Source: Verrucomicrobium sp. (GTDB lineage Bacteria > Verrucomicrobiota > Verrucomicrobiia > Methylacidiphilales > UBA1321). Taken from it: a DNA stretch of 64,000 bases. The position numbers and the translations under genes were made by a program. Position 1 is the stretch's first letter; every line of letters begins with the position of its first letter. The notes under the pieces are model-generated. The model was not told the origin of the DNA. It ran no database searches and saw only the letters and a list, made by a program, of their open reading frames with translations. The DNA is taken from assembly GCA_017849585.1 (NCBI GenBank), contig JAFIGT010000029.1, positions 1-64,000 on the forward strand. Direction: 5' to 3'. Positions 18,036-25,947 of this stretch are shown in pieces.

Positions 18036-19064
18036 ATGAAATCCCCCGTCCGCTCCACCAGTGAACTCGCCGCCGCCCTTGGCATCTCCCGTTGGACGGT
18101 TTCCCGCGCGCTCAACGGCCATCCCGGCATCAGCCCGGAAACGACCAAGCGCATTCGCGAAGCGGCTCGACGACACGGTTTTGCTCCCAGCGTTTTAGGT
18201 CGCGGCTTGCGCACGGGCAAGACGACCATCATCGGCGTCTGTCTTCCGGACCTCGTCGATTACTTTCTCACGAGCAAAATCTCGCGGCTGCAGGACGCGA
18301 TCGAATCGCGCGGCTTCCACCCCGTCATGCAAATGACGAATGGCTCCGAAGAGCGCGAGGAAGCGGCGCTGGCCAATTTCGCCGCGATGCATTGCGCTGG
18401 CGTGATTTCGATTGCTTCCAAATTAAAGCCGACGAATCCCGGCTTGCGTGGACTCGATTCGTCCAGCATTTCGGTCGTCAAAATCGACCCCCTGCACTCC
18501 GGACATATTCGCGTCGTGGCCAGCAACCGCGTGCTGGCGATGCAGGAAGCACTTACCCACTTGCATGAACTCGGTCATCGCCGTATCGTTGCGTTGGGAA
18601 TTCGCCCCGACACCGCCTACGGCCAGCAACGCGTCGTGGGTTTGCAGACCGCCTGCCAAAAGCTGGGCTGGAAATGGAAACGCGACGTACAGCTTTTGAA
18701 CGCCTCTGTCATCGACGACGATTTCGATGCGGGCGCAGCTCTGGCCAAAGAATATCTCGAACAGCCGACACCTCGTGCGCGCGCCATTGTAGCGATCAAC
18801 GATCGCGTGGCGCTCGGTGCCATGCGGGTGCTGCAGGCGCACGGCCTAAAGGTGCCGAAGGATGTTTCGATTATTGGTTACGACAACGCTGATTTTTCGC
18901 CCTATGCCGCGCCGTCGCTGACCTCCATCGATCCGCAGGTATCGGAATTGATCGACGCCGCCGTGGCCCTGTTGCTCGACGAGAGCGGTCGCAAGAAAGC
19001 GCCGTCGACAACGCCCACGCTGATCCCGACCCGGCTCGTGGTGCGCGACTCTACCGGAGCATAG
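18036..19064 (+). CDS. LacI-family transcriptional regulator of the sugar cluster
   Basis: A 342-residue regulator from ATG 18036, 14 codons inside the longest frame; this start puts the helix-turn-helix (TSELAAALGISRWTVSRALN) at the N-terminus. The hinge helix is followed by a periplasmic-binding-like ligand domain (TIIGVCLPDL, GHRRIVALG, AIVAINDRVALGAMR, VSIIGYDN). It probably represses the divergent oxidoreductase run, itself and the downstream uxaC gene through ACACGTGTTAG sites, with an intermediate of sugar-acid breakdown as inducer. Regulon assignment is inference from the shared site. Confidence 0.88.
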   Translation: MKSPVRSTSELAAALGISRWTVSRALNGHPGISPETTKRIREAARRHGFAPSVLGRGLRTGKTTIIGVCLPDLVDYFLTSKISRLQDAIESRGFHPVMQMTNGSEEREEAALANFAAMHCAGVISIASKLKPTNPGLRGLDSSSISVVKIDPLHSGHIRVVASNRVLAMQEALTHLHELGHRRIVALGIRPDTAYGQQRVVGLQTACQKLGWKWKRDVQLLNASVIDDDFDAGAALAKEYLEQPTPRARAIVAINDRVALGAMRVLQAHGLKVPKDVSIIGYDNADFSPYAAPSLTSIDPQVSELIDAAVALLLDESGRKKAPSTTPTLIPTRLVVRDSTGA

Positions 19065-19100
19065 CCGTTTCGCACACAACGGCGAAGCTGGCGGCTTAAT

Positions 19101-19150
19101 TGTAGGGCGCGATTGTATCGCGCCGCGGCGGTTCACCGAACCGCCCTACA
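19101..19150. repeat. Cloverleaf-like palindromic intergenic element
   Basis: A 50-bp element bounded by TGTAGGGCG and CGCCCTACA. Inside are two perfect hairpins: GCGCGAT/ATCGCGC (19107-19123, 3-nt loop) and GGCGGTTC/GAACCGCC (19127-19145, 3-nt loop). It lies between convergent lacI and uxaC. The design resembles REP/MITE-type dispersed repeats; it may also act as a bidirectional terminator although no T-run follows. Confidence 0.7.
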
Positions 19151-19171
19151 GAAAAAACGCCACAATCGGCT

Positions 19172-20596
19172 TCACCCCCGATACTTGTTGTCGAGCTCAA
19201 GTCCGAAGAACTGCTGAGCATTGCCGAAACAGATCTCGCTCACCATCGAACCGAGGAGATCCATATCACGCGGGAGCAATCCCTTTTCCACGTCGTTGCC
19301 GATCATGTTGCAGAGGATGCGGCGGAAATATTCGTGGCGCGTGTACGAGAGGAAGCTGCGCGAATCGGTCAACATGCCGACGAAGCGGCGCAGCAAGCCG
19401 AGTTGCGAGAGCGCGTTGATTTGCAACTCCATGCCCTCTTTTTGATCCAGGAACCACCAGCCGCTGCCGAACTGGATCTTGCCCGCGACGGAGCCATCCT
19501 GAAAATTGCCGATCATCGTGGCGAACAGATAATTGTCCGCCGGGTTCAGGTTATAGAGCACGATGCGCGGGAGTTCGTTCGTCGAATCGAGCGCGTCGAG
19601 GTAGCGCGACAGCGCCCGGCCTTGCGGGAAGTCGCCAATCGAATCGAAACCGGTGTCGGCTCCCAGCGCCTTGAACAGACGGCTGTTATTATTCCGCATC
19701 GCCCCGAGGTGTAATTGCTTGGTCCAACCGCGCGCGGCGTCGAGCTGCCCGAAATAAATCATCAGGTACGCACCGAACTGCGCCGCTTCTTCCGGCGAAG
19801 CCGTTTGACCTGCACGCGCCTTGTTGAAGATGGCCGTGGCTTGCGAAGCGGTACATTCAGCCGCGAAGCAGGATTCCAGACCGTGATCGGAGAGTCGTCC
19901 GCCGAGGGAATGGAAGAAATCATGACGCGCCTTGATGCCATCGAGGAAACCGCCGAAGGTGCCGCTGTCGATGCCGCTCGCCGCGCTCAGCTTGTCGCAC
20001 CACGCGTTGAACACGGCGGGGTTGTTGACGGTCAGGGCCTTGTCGGGACGGAACGTGGGGTAGACGCGCGTGGCGATGCCTGACTTCCGGATCTGCTGGT
20101 GATACTCAAGCGAATCGACCGGATCATCCGTGGTGCAAATCAGCGCGACCTTGTTCTTCTCGAGAATGCCGTGCACGGAGAGTTCCGGCGTCGCGAGCTT
20201 CGCGTTCGCCTGTTCCCAGATGGTGGCGGCACTGGATTCGTTGATGAGTTCGTCGATGCCGAAGTAGCGCAGCAACTCGAGGTGACTCCAGTGATAGAGA
20301 GGATTGCGCAGCGTGTACGGCACGGTGCGGACAAAGGCGAGGTACTTGTCGTAATCGGAGGCGTCGCCGGTGCAGAACTTTTCCGCCACGCCATTGGTGC
20401 GCATCGCGCGCCATTTGTAGTGGTCGCCTGCGAGCCAGATGTCGAACAGGTTGCGGAAGCGGTAATTCTCCGCGATCTGCTGTGGGGCGAGATGGCAGTG
20501 GTAGTCAAAGATCGGTTGATTCGCCGCGTGCTGGAAATAGAGATCGCGGGCCGCATCGGTTTCGAGCAGGAAATGGTCAGTCAGGAAAGTCTTCAT
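19172..20596 (-). CDS. uxaC: Uronate isomerase (glucuronate/galacturonate isomerase)
   Basis: A 474-residue protein, the normal length for UxaC, started at ATG 20596 (MKTFLTDHFLLET). Hallmarks: IFDYHCHLAPQQIAENYRF with the metal-binding HxH, TTDDPVDSLEYH, LHLGAMRNNNSRLF and the C-terminal FVGMLTDSRSFLSYTRHEYFRRIL. It isomerises D-glucuronate to D-fructuronate or D-galacturonate to D-tagaturonate, the first cytoplasmic step of hexuronate use. An ACACGTGTTAG site lies about 50 bp upstream, the same as at the LacI gene. Confidence 0.95.
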   Translation of the reverse strand: MKTFLTDHFLLETDAARDLYFQHAANQPIFDYHCHLAPQQIAENYRFRNLFDIWLAGDHYKWRAMRTNGVAEKFCTGDASDYDKYLAFVRTVPYTLRNPLYHWSHLELLRYFGIDELINESSAATIWEQANAKLATPELSVHGILEKNKVALICTTDDPVDSLEYHQQIRKSGIATRVYPTFRPDKALTVNNPAVFNAWCDKLSAASGIDSGTFGGFLDGIKARHDFFHSLGGRLSDHGLESCFAAECTASQATAIFNKARAGQTASPEEAAQFGAYLMIYFGQLDAARGWTKQLHLGAMRNNNSRLFKALGADTGFDSIGDFPQGRALSRYLDALDSTNELPRIVLYNLNPADNYLFATMIGNFQDGSVAGKIQFGSGWWFLDQKEGMELQINALSQLGLLRRFVGMLTDSRSFLSYTRHEYFRRILCNMIGNDVEKGLLPRDMDLLGSMVSEICFGNAQQFFGLELDNKYRG

Positions 20597-20644
20597 CACT
20601 TGAGACAGGGTAGAGGATGGTGCCGGAATCGCAATCAAAAAATC

Positions 20645-20658
20645 ACACACGTGTTAGG
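20645..20658. promoter_or_regulatory. Probable LacI-family operator of uxaC
   Basis: ACACGTGT palindrome (20647-20654) followed by TAG, sharing 11 bases with the operator at 18001-18013. It lies upstream of a possible minus-strand promoter (TTGCGA, 16 nt, TACCCT) and of the uxaC ATG. Confidence 0.6.
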
Positions 20659-20747
20659 CAATGAGTGTGGTCAAAGCGGGCGATGAAGTGAAAAACTCCG
20701 CCCCGCTGCAGAAAGGGGACCGCGTGCGGAGCCGAAGACTGCGGATC

Positions 20748-21470
20748 CTACACCGCGTTCGCGAGCCGTTCCGCGAGGCGCGGGGGCAGGCCAGCGTTGA
20801 TGATCTTGGCTTGCGCCTTGGCCAGGTCGTAAGGCAGGCGGCGCAGTTCGATCGTATTGGCGGTGGAGTCGTAGATGACGTAGGCAGCACGCCAGTCGCC
20901 ATCGCGGGGTTGGCCGACGCTGCCGACGTTGACGAAATATCGTTTGTCCGGCAACAGCTCGATCTTCTTGTAGAAAAATTCGTGCACCTTGGTGTCGCGG
21001 ATAAAGACATGCGGCACGTGGGTATGACCAAAGAAGCAGATATTGGTCTTCTGGTACTGGAAGCTGGTCTCAGCTTCGAGGCAGGAGAAGACGTAGCCCC
21101 AGCGGTTCGGCTGGTCGAGGGTGGAGTGGACCACCGTGAAGGAATTCACCGGGCGGGTGAGGGGCAGGGCGCGAAGGAACTCCTTCTGCTCCTTGGTCAA
21201 CTGACTGCGGGAATACTTGATAGAGGCCAGGGCGAGGTCGTTGAAATGCTCGACTTCGCGCAGCTCGCTGGCTTCCTCGTCGTGGTTGCCTTTGACGATC
21301 GGGCAGCCGAGCGCACGAACGATCTCCAAGCACTCGCGCGGGTTGGCGTTGTAGCCCACCACGTCGCCAATACAGACAGTGTGTGTCACCGCCTGGGCTT
21401 GCATATCCTCGAGTACGGCTTCCAATGCCTCGAGGTTACTGTGAATGTCCCCAAAAATTCCAAATCTCAT
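20748..21470 (-). CDS. Metallophosphoesterase
   Basis: A 240-residue calcineurin-like phosphoesterase of the small cytoplasmic type. The metal motifs are in order: GDIHSN, GDVVGYNANP, GNHDE and GHTHVPH. Relatives hydrolyse diadenosine polyphosphates, cyclic nucleotides or phosphodiesters; the target here is not predictable. It follows the ABC exporter genes on the same strand (35 bp downstream of the TPR-like gene) and may be in their transcript. Confidence 0.88.
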   Translation of the reverse strand: MRFGIFGDIHSNLEALEAVLEDMQAQAVTHTVCIGDVVGYNANPRECLEIVRALGCPIVKGNHDEEASELREVEHFNDLALASIKYSRSQLTKEQKEFLRALPLTRPVNSFTVVHSTLDQPNRWGYVFSCLEAETSFQYQKTNICFFGHTHVPHVFIRDTKVHEFFYKKIELLPDKRYFVNVGSVGQPRDGDWRAAYVIYDSTANTIELRRLPYDLAKAQAKIINAGLPPRLAERLANAV

Positions 21471-21505
21471 CTGCTAGGTTTTGTCACGGTATTGGAAGAC
21501 TTGTA

Positions 21506-22288
21506 TTAAGGAAAGACTCTTTTTTCGCGCGGCACTTTTAGTTTGGCTTCTAATGCCCGGATTCGCTCTTCCAATTTATCATAGCCATATTGGGGAACCT
21601 TGTGGTCCCGAGGCAAATACCAAAGGCGCTTGTATACTTCCAGTGCAGCCGCATCGTCGCCCGCTTTTTCCAGCATATAGCCCGGAAAACGCTCGAGAAA
21701 GACCGGGGCGCCGGGGACGGCGGCAGCATGGGCGTAGGCCTCGGCAGCGGCCCGGTAATCGTGCAGTTTTTGGTCGTTGAGCAGGCCGAGAGAACGCCAG
21801 ATTTCGAAACTGTCGGGATTATTTTCAGCCCCGCGCTCGTAAATTTTTTTTCCTTCGTTGATCCAATAACGCTCCTCCTTGAGACGACGCAGCTCATTCG
21901 GCTCGGCGCGGTTATTGCGGCGATCCACGCTGGCATTCCAGGCGAGGTGCCAGCCGCCGAGGTCCCAGAACGGGATAAAGCGCGGCTGCAGGGTAGTCGA
22001 GAGGTCGACCATGCTCTTCACCCGAAACCATTGTTTGTCCTGCCAGGAATTCGTCACCATGAGCCAGATGAAATCGGCCACGACTCCGCGGAAGCCGGAC
22101 AGTAGGCCGAGCATCATCCCCTGGCCGAGTTGATCGCGCAGGTCGCGGTTGATGGTATAGCCATGAAACCGCAACTCAGCCTCGCGGCGTTCGATGCCTT
22201 GCTCCCAACACACCTTGAGCGTGCCCCAGGCAGCGAGGATCAACGCCAGCCAGATCGCGGTGCGGTGACGATGGAGAGTGAAGGTCAT
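21506..22288 (-). CDS. Membrane-anchored TPR-like protein linked to an ABC exporter
   Basis: A 260-residue protein with an N-terminal membrane helix (about 10-27) and a second hydrophobic stretch (about 57-80, GMMLGLLSGFRGVVADFIWL). The C-terminal half consists of helical pairs resembling tetratricopeptide repeats (DSFEIWRSLGLLNDQKLHDY, GDDAAALEVYKRLWYLP). It lies downstream of an ABC ATPase and permease on the same strand, so a role in assembling or coupling that exporter is plausible. I do not recognise a named family. Confidence 0.65.
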   Translation of the reverse strand: MTFTLHRHRTAIWLALILAAWGTLKVCWEQGIERREAELRFHGYTINRDLRDQLGQGMMLGLLSGFRGVVADFIWLMVTNSWQDKQWFRVKSMVDLSTTLQPRFIPFWDLGGWHLAWNASVDRRNNRAEPNELRRLKEERYWINEGKKIYERGAENNPDSFEIWRSLGLLNDQKLHDYRAAAEAYAHAAAVPGAPVFLERFPGYMLEKAGDDAAALEVYKRLWYLPRDHKVPQYGYDKLEERIRALEAKLKVPREKRVFP

Positions 22289-22303
22289 GGTGAGGAAAGT
22301 TTT

Positions 22304-22413
22304 AAGTACTGAGTTCTAGGTAAAAGACAGGGAGCGATCATCTGATGATTGAGGAGGAGTAAGGATATGTCGCGTTTCATACTTCGTACTTAGAACCTCG
22401 TACTGAGTACTTT
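22304..22413. repeat. Degenerate AGTACT-rich intergenic repeat
   Basis: AAGTACTGAGTTCTAGG (22304-22320) recurs in inverted and degenerate form at 22379-22413 (TACTTCGTACTTAGAACC, then TCGTACTGAGTACTT). The inverted copies could fold the spacer between the TPR-like gene and the permease gene into a large hairpin. Confidence 0.55.
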
Positions 22414-22418
22414 TGTAT

Positions 22419-23300
22419 TTAGAGTTCCCGCTCGTTGAAAATGAGGATGGCGACCGACATCAGGATCAGCAGGAAGATTCCCGTATAGGAGAGCACATTG
22501 AGCGTGTGACTCCACGGGACGGCGCTTCCGGCGATGATCTCATCGATCACGTTGTAAATATTCATGTCCGGCACGAGGAAGGACAGAACGCCGAGGAAGA
22601 TCTTGGCGGCGAAATTCACCTCACTGCCACCGGTGAGCCACGCGGCTCGCGCCACACTTTCCAGATGGCCGATGATGTAGACCATGAAGGTCGTGGCGAC
22701 GGTGAAAATGGCCGAGGTCGCGAAAGTGGAAATCAACAGGGCCAGCCCGGCCACCACGGCCAGCTTCGCATAGGTCAGCACGATGGCCTGGATCAGCCGC
22801 GGATCACGCGCTTCCTTGTGGATCTGCTTGATGTTCTCATTCGCCATCGCCTGCATTTCGGCGTTGGCGCCTTGTGCGTCGCGTAGCTCGGCGTTGATCA
22901 TGAGCCGTTCCTTCGTCAGGATGACACCGACAAACACGATCGACATCAGCAACATCGTCGTCGCGAGCAGCGCCAGCATGCCGCAATATTTGCCGATCAG
23001 GAATTCGCTGCGGCGAACCGGCTTGGCGAGGATCGTGTAGATCGTCCGGTTCTCGATTTCATTCGGCAATAACTGCGCCGTGCCCATCAGGGCGATCAGC
23101 AGACCGAAAACGGACATCGCGCCGATGGAGAAATCCTTCAGGAACTTGAACTGCTCCGCCAGCGTGAAGTTCGCGAAAAGAAATCCGCTCACGATGGCGA
23201 TCACGCCAAAGAGCAGCAGGATGTTGAGCACCTTCTGGCGGAGTGCTTCCGTCAGCGTGTTGCGCGCGATGGCGCGAATGCGAAAGAGGCTTTCAAACAT
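22419..23300 (-). CDS. ABC-2-type transporter permease
   Basis: A 293-residue integral membrane protein with about six hydrophobic helices. The ABC-2 permease pattern is visible: N-terminal amphipathic region ARNTLTEALRQKVL, then NEIENRTIYTILAKPVRRSEFLIGKY, the segment that normally contacts the ATPase. A central hydrophilic loop (about 135-170) is rich in charged residues. It lies 14 bp downstream of its ATPase gene. Export of lipid, polysaccharide or a peptide is possible; substrate unknown. Confidence 0.88.
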   Translation of the reverse strand: MFESLFRIRAIARNTLTEALRQKVLNILLLFGVIAIVSGFLFANFTLAEQFKFLKDFSIGAMSVFGLLIALMGTAQLLPNEIENRTIYTILAKPVRRSEFLIGKYCGMLALLATTMLLMSIVFVGVILTKERLMINAELRDAQGANAEMQAMANENIKQIHKEARDPRLIQAIVLTYAKLAVVAGLALLISTFATSAIFTVATTFMVYIIGHLESVARAAWLTGGSEVNFAAKIFLGVLSFLVPDMNIYNVIDEIIAGSAVPWSHTLNVLSYTGIFLLILMSVAILIFNEREL

Positions 23301-23314
23301 AGGACGGTTTTTCG

Positions 23315-24226
23315 TTAGCGTTCGTTGGTCGGTTTCGCCACGCCCGGTTTTTGCGCGGCACGCTCGTACTCGACAGTCTTGAGGAAGAGTTGTTCCAGCG
23401 AAAGCTTGGGGCTCGAGACGGAGACGTTGCGGCCCCCGCGTTGCTCGATGAGCTGGCGCACTTCCTCCTGCGCGGCAGGCGACAGATCCTGCGCAATGAA
23501 CTGGGTGCGATCCTGCACGGTCAACAGATCATTGAGCGAGCCTTCCACCATCTTTTTGCCCAGGCTCATGATCGCCACGCGGTCGGCCACTTCCTGCACC
23601 TGTTCGAGCAGATGCGAGGAGAAGACCACGGTTTTGCCCATGTCGCGCAAGCGCACGATCAGGTCGCGGATTTCGCGAGAGCCGATGGGATCGACACCCG
23701 CAGTCGGTTCGTCGAGGAAAAGCAATTCCGGATCATGAATCAACGCCTGCGCGAGACCGATGCGCTGGAGCATGCCCTTCGAATAGGCCGACAGTGGCCG
23801 GTCGCGACCGTTCTCGAGTCCGACCAGCTTGATCAATTCCTCGATCTTGTTGTCGAGCGCGATGCCCTGCATGCCGGCGAGTCCGCCGTAAAAGCGCAGC
23901 GTTTCGTCGCCATTCAGGAATTTGTAAAAGTACGGATTCTCGGGCAGGAAGCCCACCGTGCGGCGCGCTTCGATCGTGTCGACCGGCTGGCCGAAGATCC
24001 ACGCTTCGCCCTCGCTCGGCTTGATCAGCGACAGCAGCATCTTCAGCGTCGTGCTTTTGCCGGAACCGTTGGGCCCCAGCAGGCCGAAGACCTCGCCCCG
24101 GCGCACGGTGAGGTTGAGCTGGTCGACCGCGACCAGCACTTTGCGTTTCCACGGCAGGGCGTAACGCTTGGTCAGGCTGCGAATTTCGACGGCCAGGTCA
24201 GTCTTGGGAGAATCGGGAGTGCTCAT
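23315..24226 (-). CDS. ABC transporter ATP-binding protein
   Basis: A 303-residue ATPase with Walker A (GLLGPNGSGKSTT), the signature region LSAYSKGMLQRIGLAQAL and Walker B/D-loop LLFLDEPTAGVDP. The signature reads YSKGM rather than LSGGQ, which is common in ABC-2 exporters. The last 80 residues (QFIAQDLSPAAQEEVRQLIE onward) form the regulatory tail typical of this class. It heads the exporter operon with permease and TPR-like genes. Confidence 0.93.
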   Translation of the reverse strand: MSTPDSPKTDLAVEIRSLTKRYALPWKRKVLVAVDQLNLTVRRGEVFGLLGPNGSGKSTTLKMLLSLIKPSEGEAWIFGQPVDTIEARRTVGFLPENPYFYKFLNGDETLRFYGGLAGMQGIALDNKIEELIKLVGLENGRDRPLSAYSKGMLQRIGLAQALIHDPELLFLDEPTAGVDPIGSREIRDLIVRLRDMGKTVVFSSHLLEQVQEVADRVAIMSLGKKMVEGSLNDLLTVQDRTQFIAQDLSPAAQEEVRQLIEQRGGRNVSVSSPKLSLEQLFLKTVEYERAAQKPGVAKPTNER

Positions 24227-24249
24227 GATTTTGGCAGATAGTTAAAATC

Positions 24250-24522
24250 CTAATGGATAATCTTGAACCCTTTGACGTCGCCACGCGGCTCGGACCACTG
24301 GACCGAGCGCTCCTTAATATATCCGGCGAGATCGCTTTCGGCAATCGCCTGCAAAAAATCTTCCAGCTCCTGTTGGGTGCCTTCCGCGACCACATGAACG
24401 CGGCCATCGGGCACGTTGCACACAGTTCCGACTACATCGAATCCCCGGGCCAGACTTTGCGTGGCCGCGCGAAATCCAACGCCATGAACCCGTCCACTGT
24501 AAAAAGCTTCGATCCGTTTCAA
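24250..24522 (-). CDS. acyP: Acylphosphatase
   Basis: A 90-residue protein, the typical acylphosphatase length. The phosphate loop GRVHGVGFR contains the catalytic Arg, and the catalytic Asn is in VGTVCNVPDGRV. It hydrolyses acyl phosphates in the cytoplasm. It is 23 bp upstream of the ABC ATPase and may head the same transcript. Confidence 0.92.
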   Translation of the reverse strand: MKRIEAFYSGRVHGVGFRAATQSLARGFDVVGTVCNVPDGRVHVVAEGTQQELEDFLQAIAESDLAGYIKERSVQWSEPRGDVKGFKIIH

Positions 24523-24643
24523 CGCTCTTATTATTAATACAGCTCACGCCGCTGTCAACCGTGTGACGTCGGAAAGGGCAAAGGTAAAATGCGGGACCGA
24601 CGCATCTGAATCTTGCTTACGCTTCATGGCACACACCCCAGCA

Positions 24644-24671
24644 TTGACACAGCGCCCGCCTCGGTTATCCT
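24644..24671 (+). promoter_or_regulatory. Sigma-70-type promoter upstream of the leader ORF
   Basis: TTGACA (24644-24649), 16 nt, TATCCT (24666-24671). The predicted transcription start at about 24678 lies only some six bases before the ATG of the short ORF, so that ORF would be nearly leaderless. Confidence 0.7.
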
Positions 24672-24683
24672 GCCTGCACACGA

Positions 24684-24782
24684 ATGAACCTCGTCTCCGT
24701 CACCCACGCCGTCGCCGCGATTGCCGCCCATAAAATGGGTTGGATGGCGCCTGTCATGGCCACGGAGGTTTCGGGTTTCTAG
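24684..24782 (+). CDS. Putative leader peptide (attenuator) of the EamA transporter
   Basis: A 32-codon ORF starting at ATG 24684 and ending TAG at 24780-24782. Residues 17-25 are K-M-G-W-M-A-P-V-M, so three Met and the only Trp fall within eight codons. The ORF is followed by a Rho-independent terminator and then the transporter gene. Bases 24764-24769 (GGAGGT, codons Glu-Val near the end) can pair with 24813-24818 (ACCTCC), which overlaps the 5' arm of the terminator. A ribosome reaching the stop would block this pairing and allow termination; one stalled at the Met/Trp codons would not. This is inference from layout. Confidence 0.5.
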   Translation: MNLVSVTHAVAAIAAHKMGWMAPVMATEVSGF

Positions 24783-24808
24783 TTCGTCCTAAACACAAAC
24801 AAACGACG

Positions 24809-24839
24809 ACCCACCTCCAGAAAACGGGGTGGGTTTTTT
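24809..24839 (+). terminator. Intrinsic terminator/attenuator before the EamA transporter
   Basis: Stem ACCCACC (24809-24815) with GGTGGGT (24828-24834), a 12-nt loop and a run of T. It lies between the short leader ORF and the transporter gene, 49 bp before the latter's ATG. Together with the upstream promoter it would terminate the transcript unless relieved. Confidence 0.75.
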
Positions 24840-24887
24840 ATTTCCCAATTCCGTTCTTCCCGGGGTGGCTCTTCCCACAAGGAAATC

Positions 24888-25841
24888 ATGAGCACCACCA
24901 CGACCGAACCGCAGTCCGACACGATCACCCCGACGTCTCCGCACGCCCATGCGTTGATGCCCTGGATCGCCGCCGCCTTCGCCTTGGTCTACCTCGCCTG
25001 GGGCTGTACCTTTTACGGCATCCGCGTCGCCATCGAAACCATTCCGGTCTTTGTCATGGCCGGCACGCGCTTCTTCATCGCCGGAGCCATCCTGATGGTA
25101 GGGCTGCGCTTTTTTCAACCGAAGGGTTTTCACTGGGGTACGCGCCGCGAATGGCGCGACGCCACGGTGGTGGGCGGCTTGTTAATCGTGATCGGCAATG
25201 GCGGCATGACGCTCTCCGAACGCACGCTGCCCTCCGGCATCGCGGCCTTGATCACGGCCGGAACCCCGCTGTGGATGGTGCTCTTCGACTGGCTGCGACC
25301 GGGCGGACGCCGCCCCACAGGCACCGTCGCGATCGGCTTGCTCCTCGGCTTCGGCGGCATCCTGATTCTCTGCCAGCCGGAGCACGCCGTTACCACCGTC
25401 GCCTCTCCGCAACTGTGGGGCTACCTCGTGTTGATCGGCGCCAATATCTGTTGGGGTGCCGGCGCGATCTACTCCCGCCACACCCATGTGGAAGGCTCTC
25501 CCCTGCTTCCCGTGGCCCGGCAGATGTTGATGGGCGGTCTGCTCCTGTTTGCCATCGGCGTGGGCACCGGTGAACTGCACCGTTTTTCACTTGGCGCGGT
25601 CTCGTTGCGCTCCGCGTTGGGCTTTGCCTATCTGCTCGTGTTCGGCTCACTGCTCGGCTACACGGCTTATGTCTGGCTCATGAAGGTCAGCACACCCGCT
25701 CGCGTCGGCACCGTCTCGTATGTGAATCCGATCATCGCGGTGCTCGTCGGCTGGGCCATGGGCGGCGAGGCGTTGACGCTCAAGATCGCCCTCAGCGCGG
25801 CGATCATCATCATTGCAGTTGTGATTGTCATCCGCCGTTGA
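24888..25841 (+). CDS. EamA/DMT-family transporter
   Basis: A 317-residue membrane protein with a hydrophilic N-terminus (1-22) and ten hydrophobic helices in two EamA repeats. Repeat one starts ALVYLAWGCTFYGIRVAIE and repeat two starts ILIGANICWGAGAIYSRH. Known members export amino acids or metabolites (RhtA, YddG) or move S-adenosylmethionine. The Met/Trp-bearing leader ORF upstream makes an amino-acid-related substrate attractive, but this is not shown. Shine-Dalgarno-like AAGGAAA is just before the ATG. Confidence 0.9.
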   Translation: MSTTTTEPQSDTITPTSPHAHALMPWIAAAFALVYLAWGCTFYGIRVAIETIPVFVMAGTRFFIAGAILMVGLRFFQPKGFHWGTRREWRDATVVGGLLIVIGNGGMTLSERTLPSGIAALITAGTPLWMVLFDWLRPGGRRPTGTVAIGLLLGFGGILILCQPEHAVTTVASPQLWGYLVLIGANICWGAGAIYSRHTHVEGSPLLPVARQMLMGGLLLFAIGVGTGELHRFSLGAVSLRSALGFAYLLVFGSLLGYTAYVWLMKVSTPARVGTVSYVNPIIAVLVGWAMGGEALTLKIALSAAIIIIAVVIVIRR

Positions 25842-25870
25842 ATTCGACACAATCCCCGCATCAAGGCGAA

Positions 25871-25895
25871 ACGCCTCTCCCGTTTGAAGAGGCGT
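25871..25895 (+). terminator. Weak terminator-like hairpin after the EamA gene
   Basis: Stem ACGCCTCT / AGAGGCGT with a 9-nt loop. The T-run comes 14 bases later (25910-25916) rather than immediately, so function as terminator is uncertain. Confidence 0.35.
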
Positions 25896-25947
25896 CCGCC
25901 GGGGACTGATTTTTTTGGGAAAATTCAACTTTAAGGGAACTCATTTC

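Noticed and set aside
24523-24640. Additional regulatory RNA upstream of the EamA promoter
   Set aside because: No convincing stem or motif; the stretch is the intergenic space upstream of the acylphosphatase gene.
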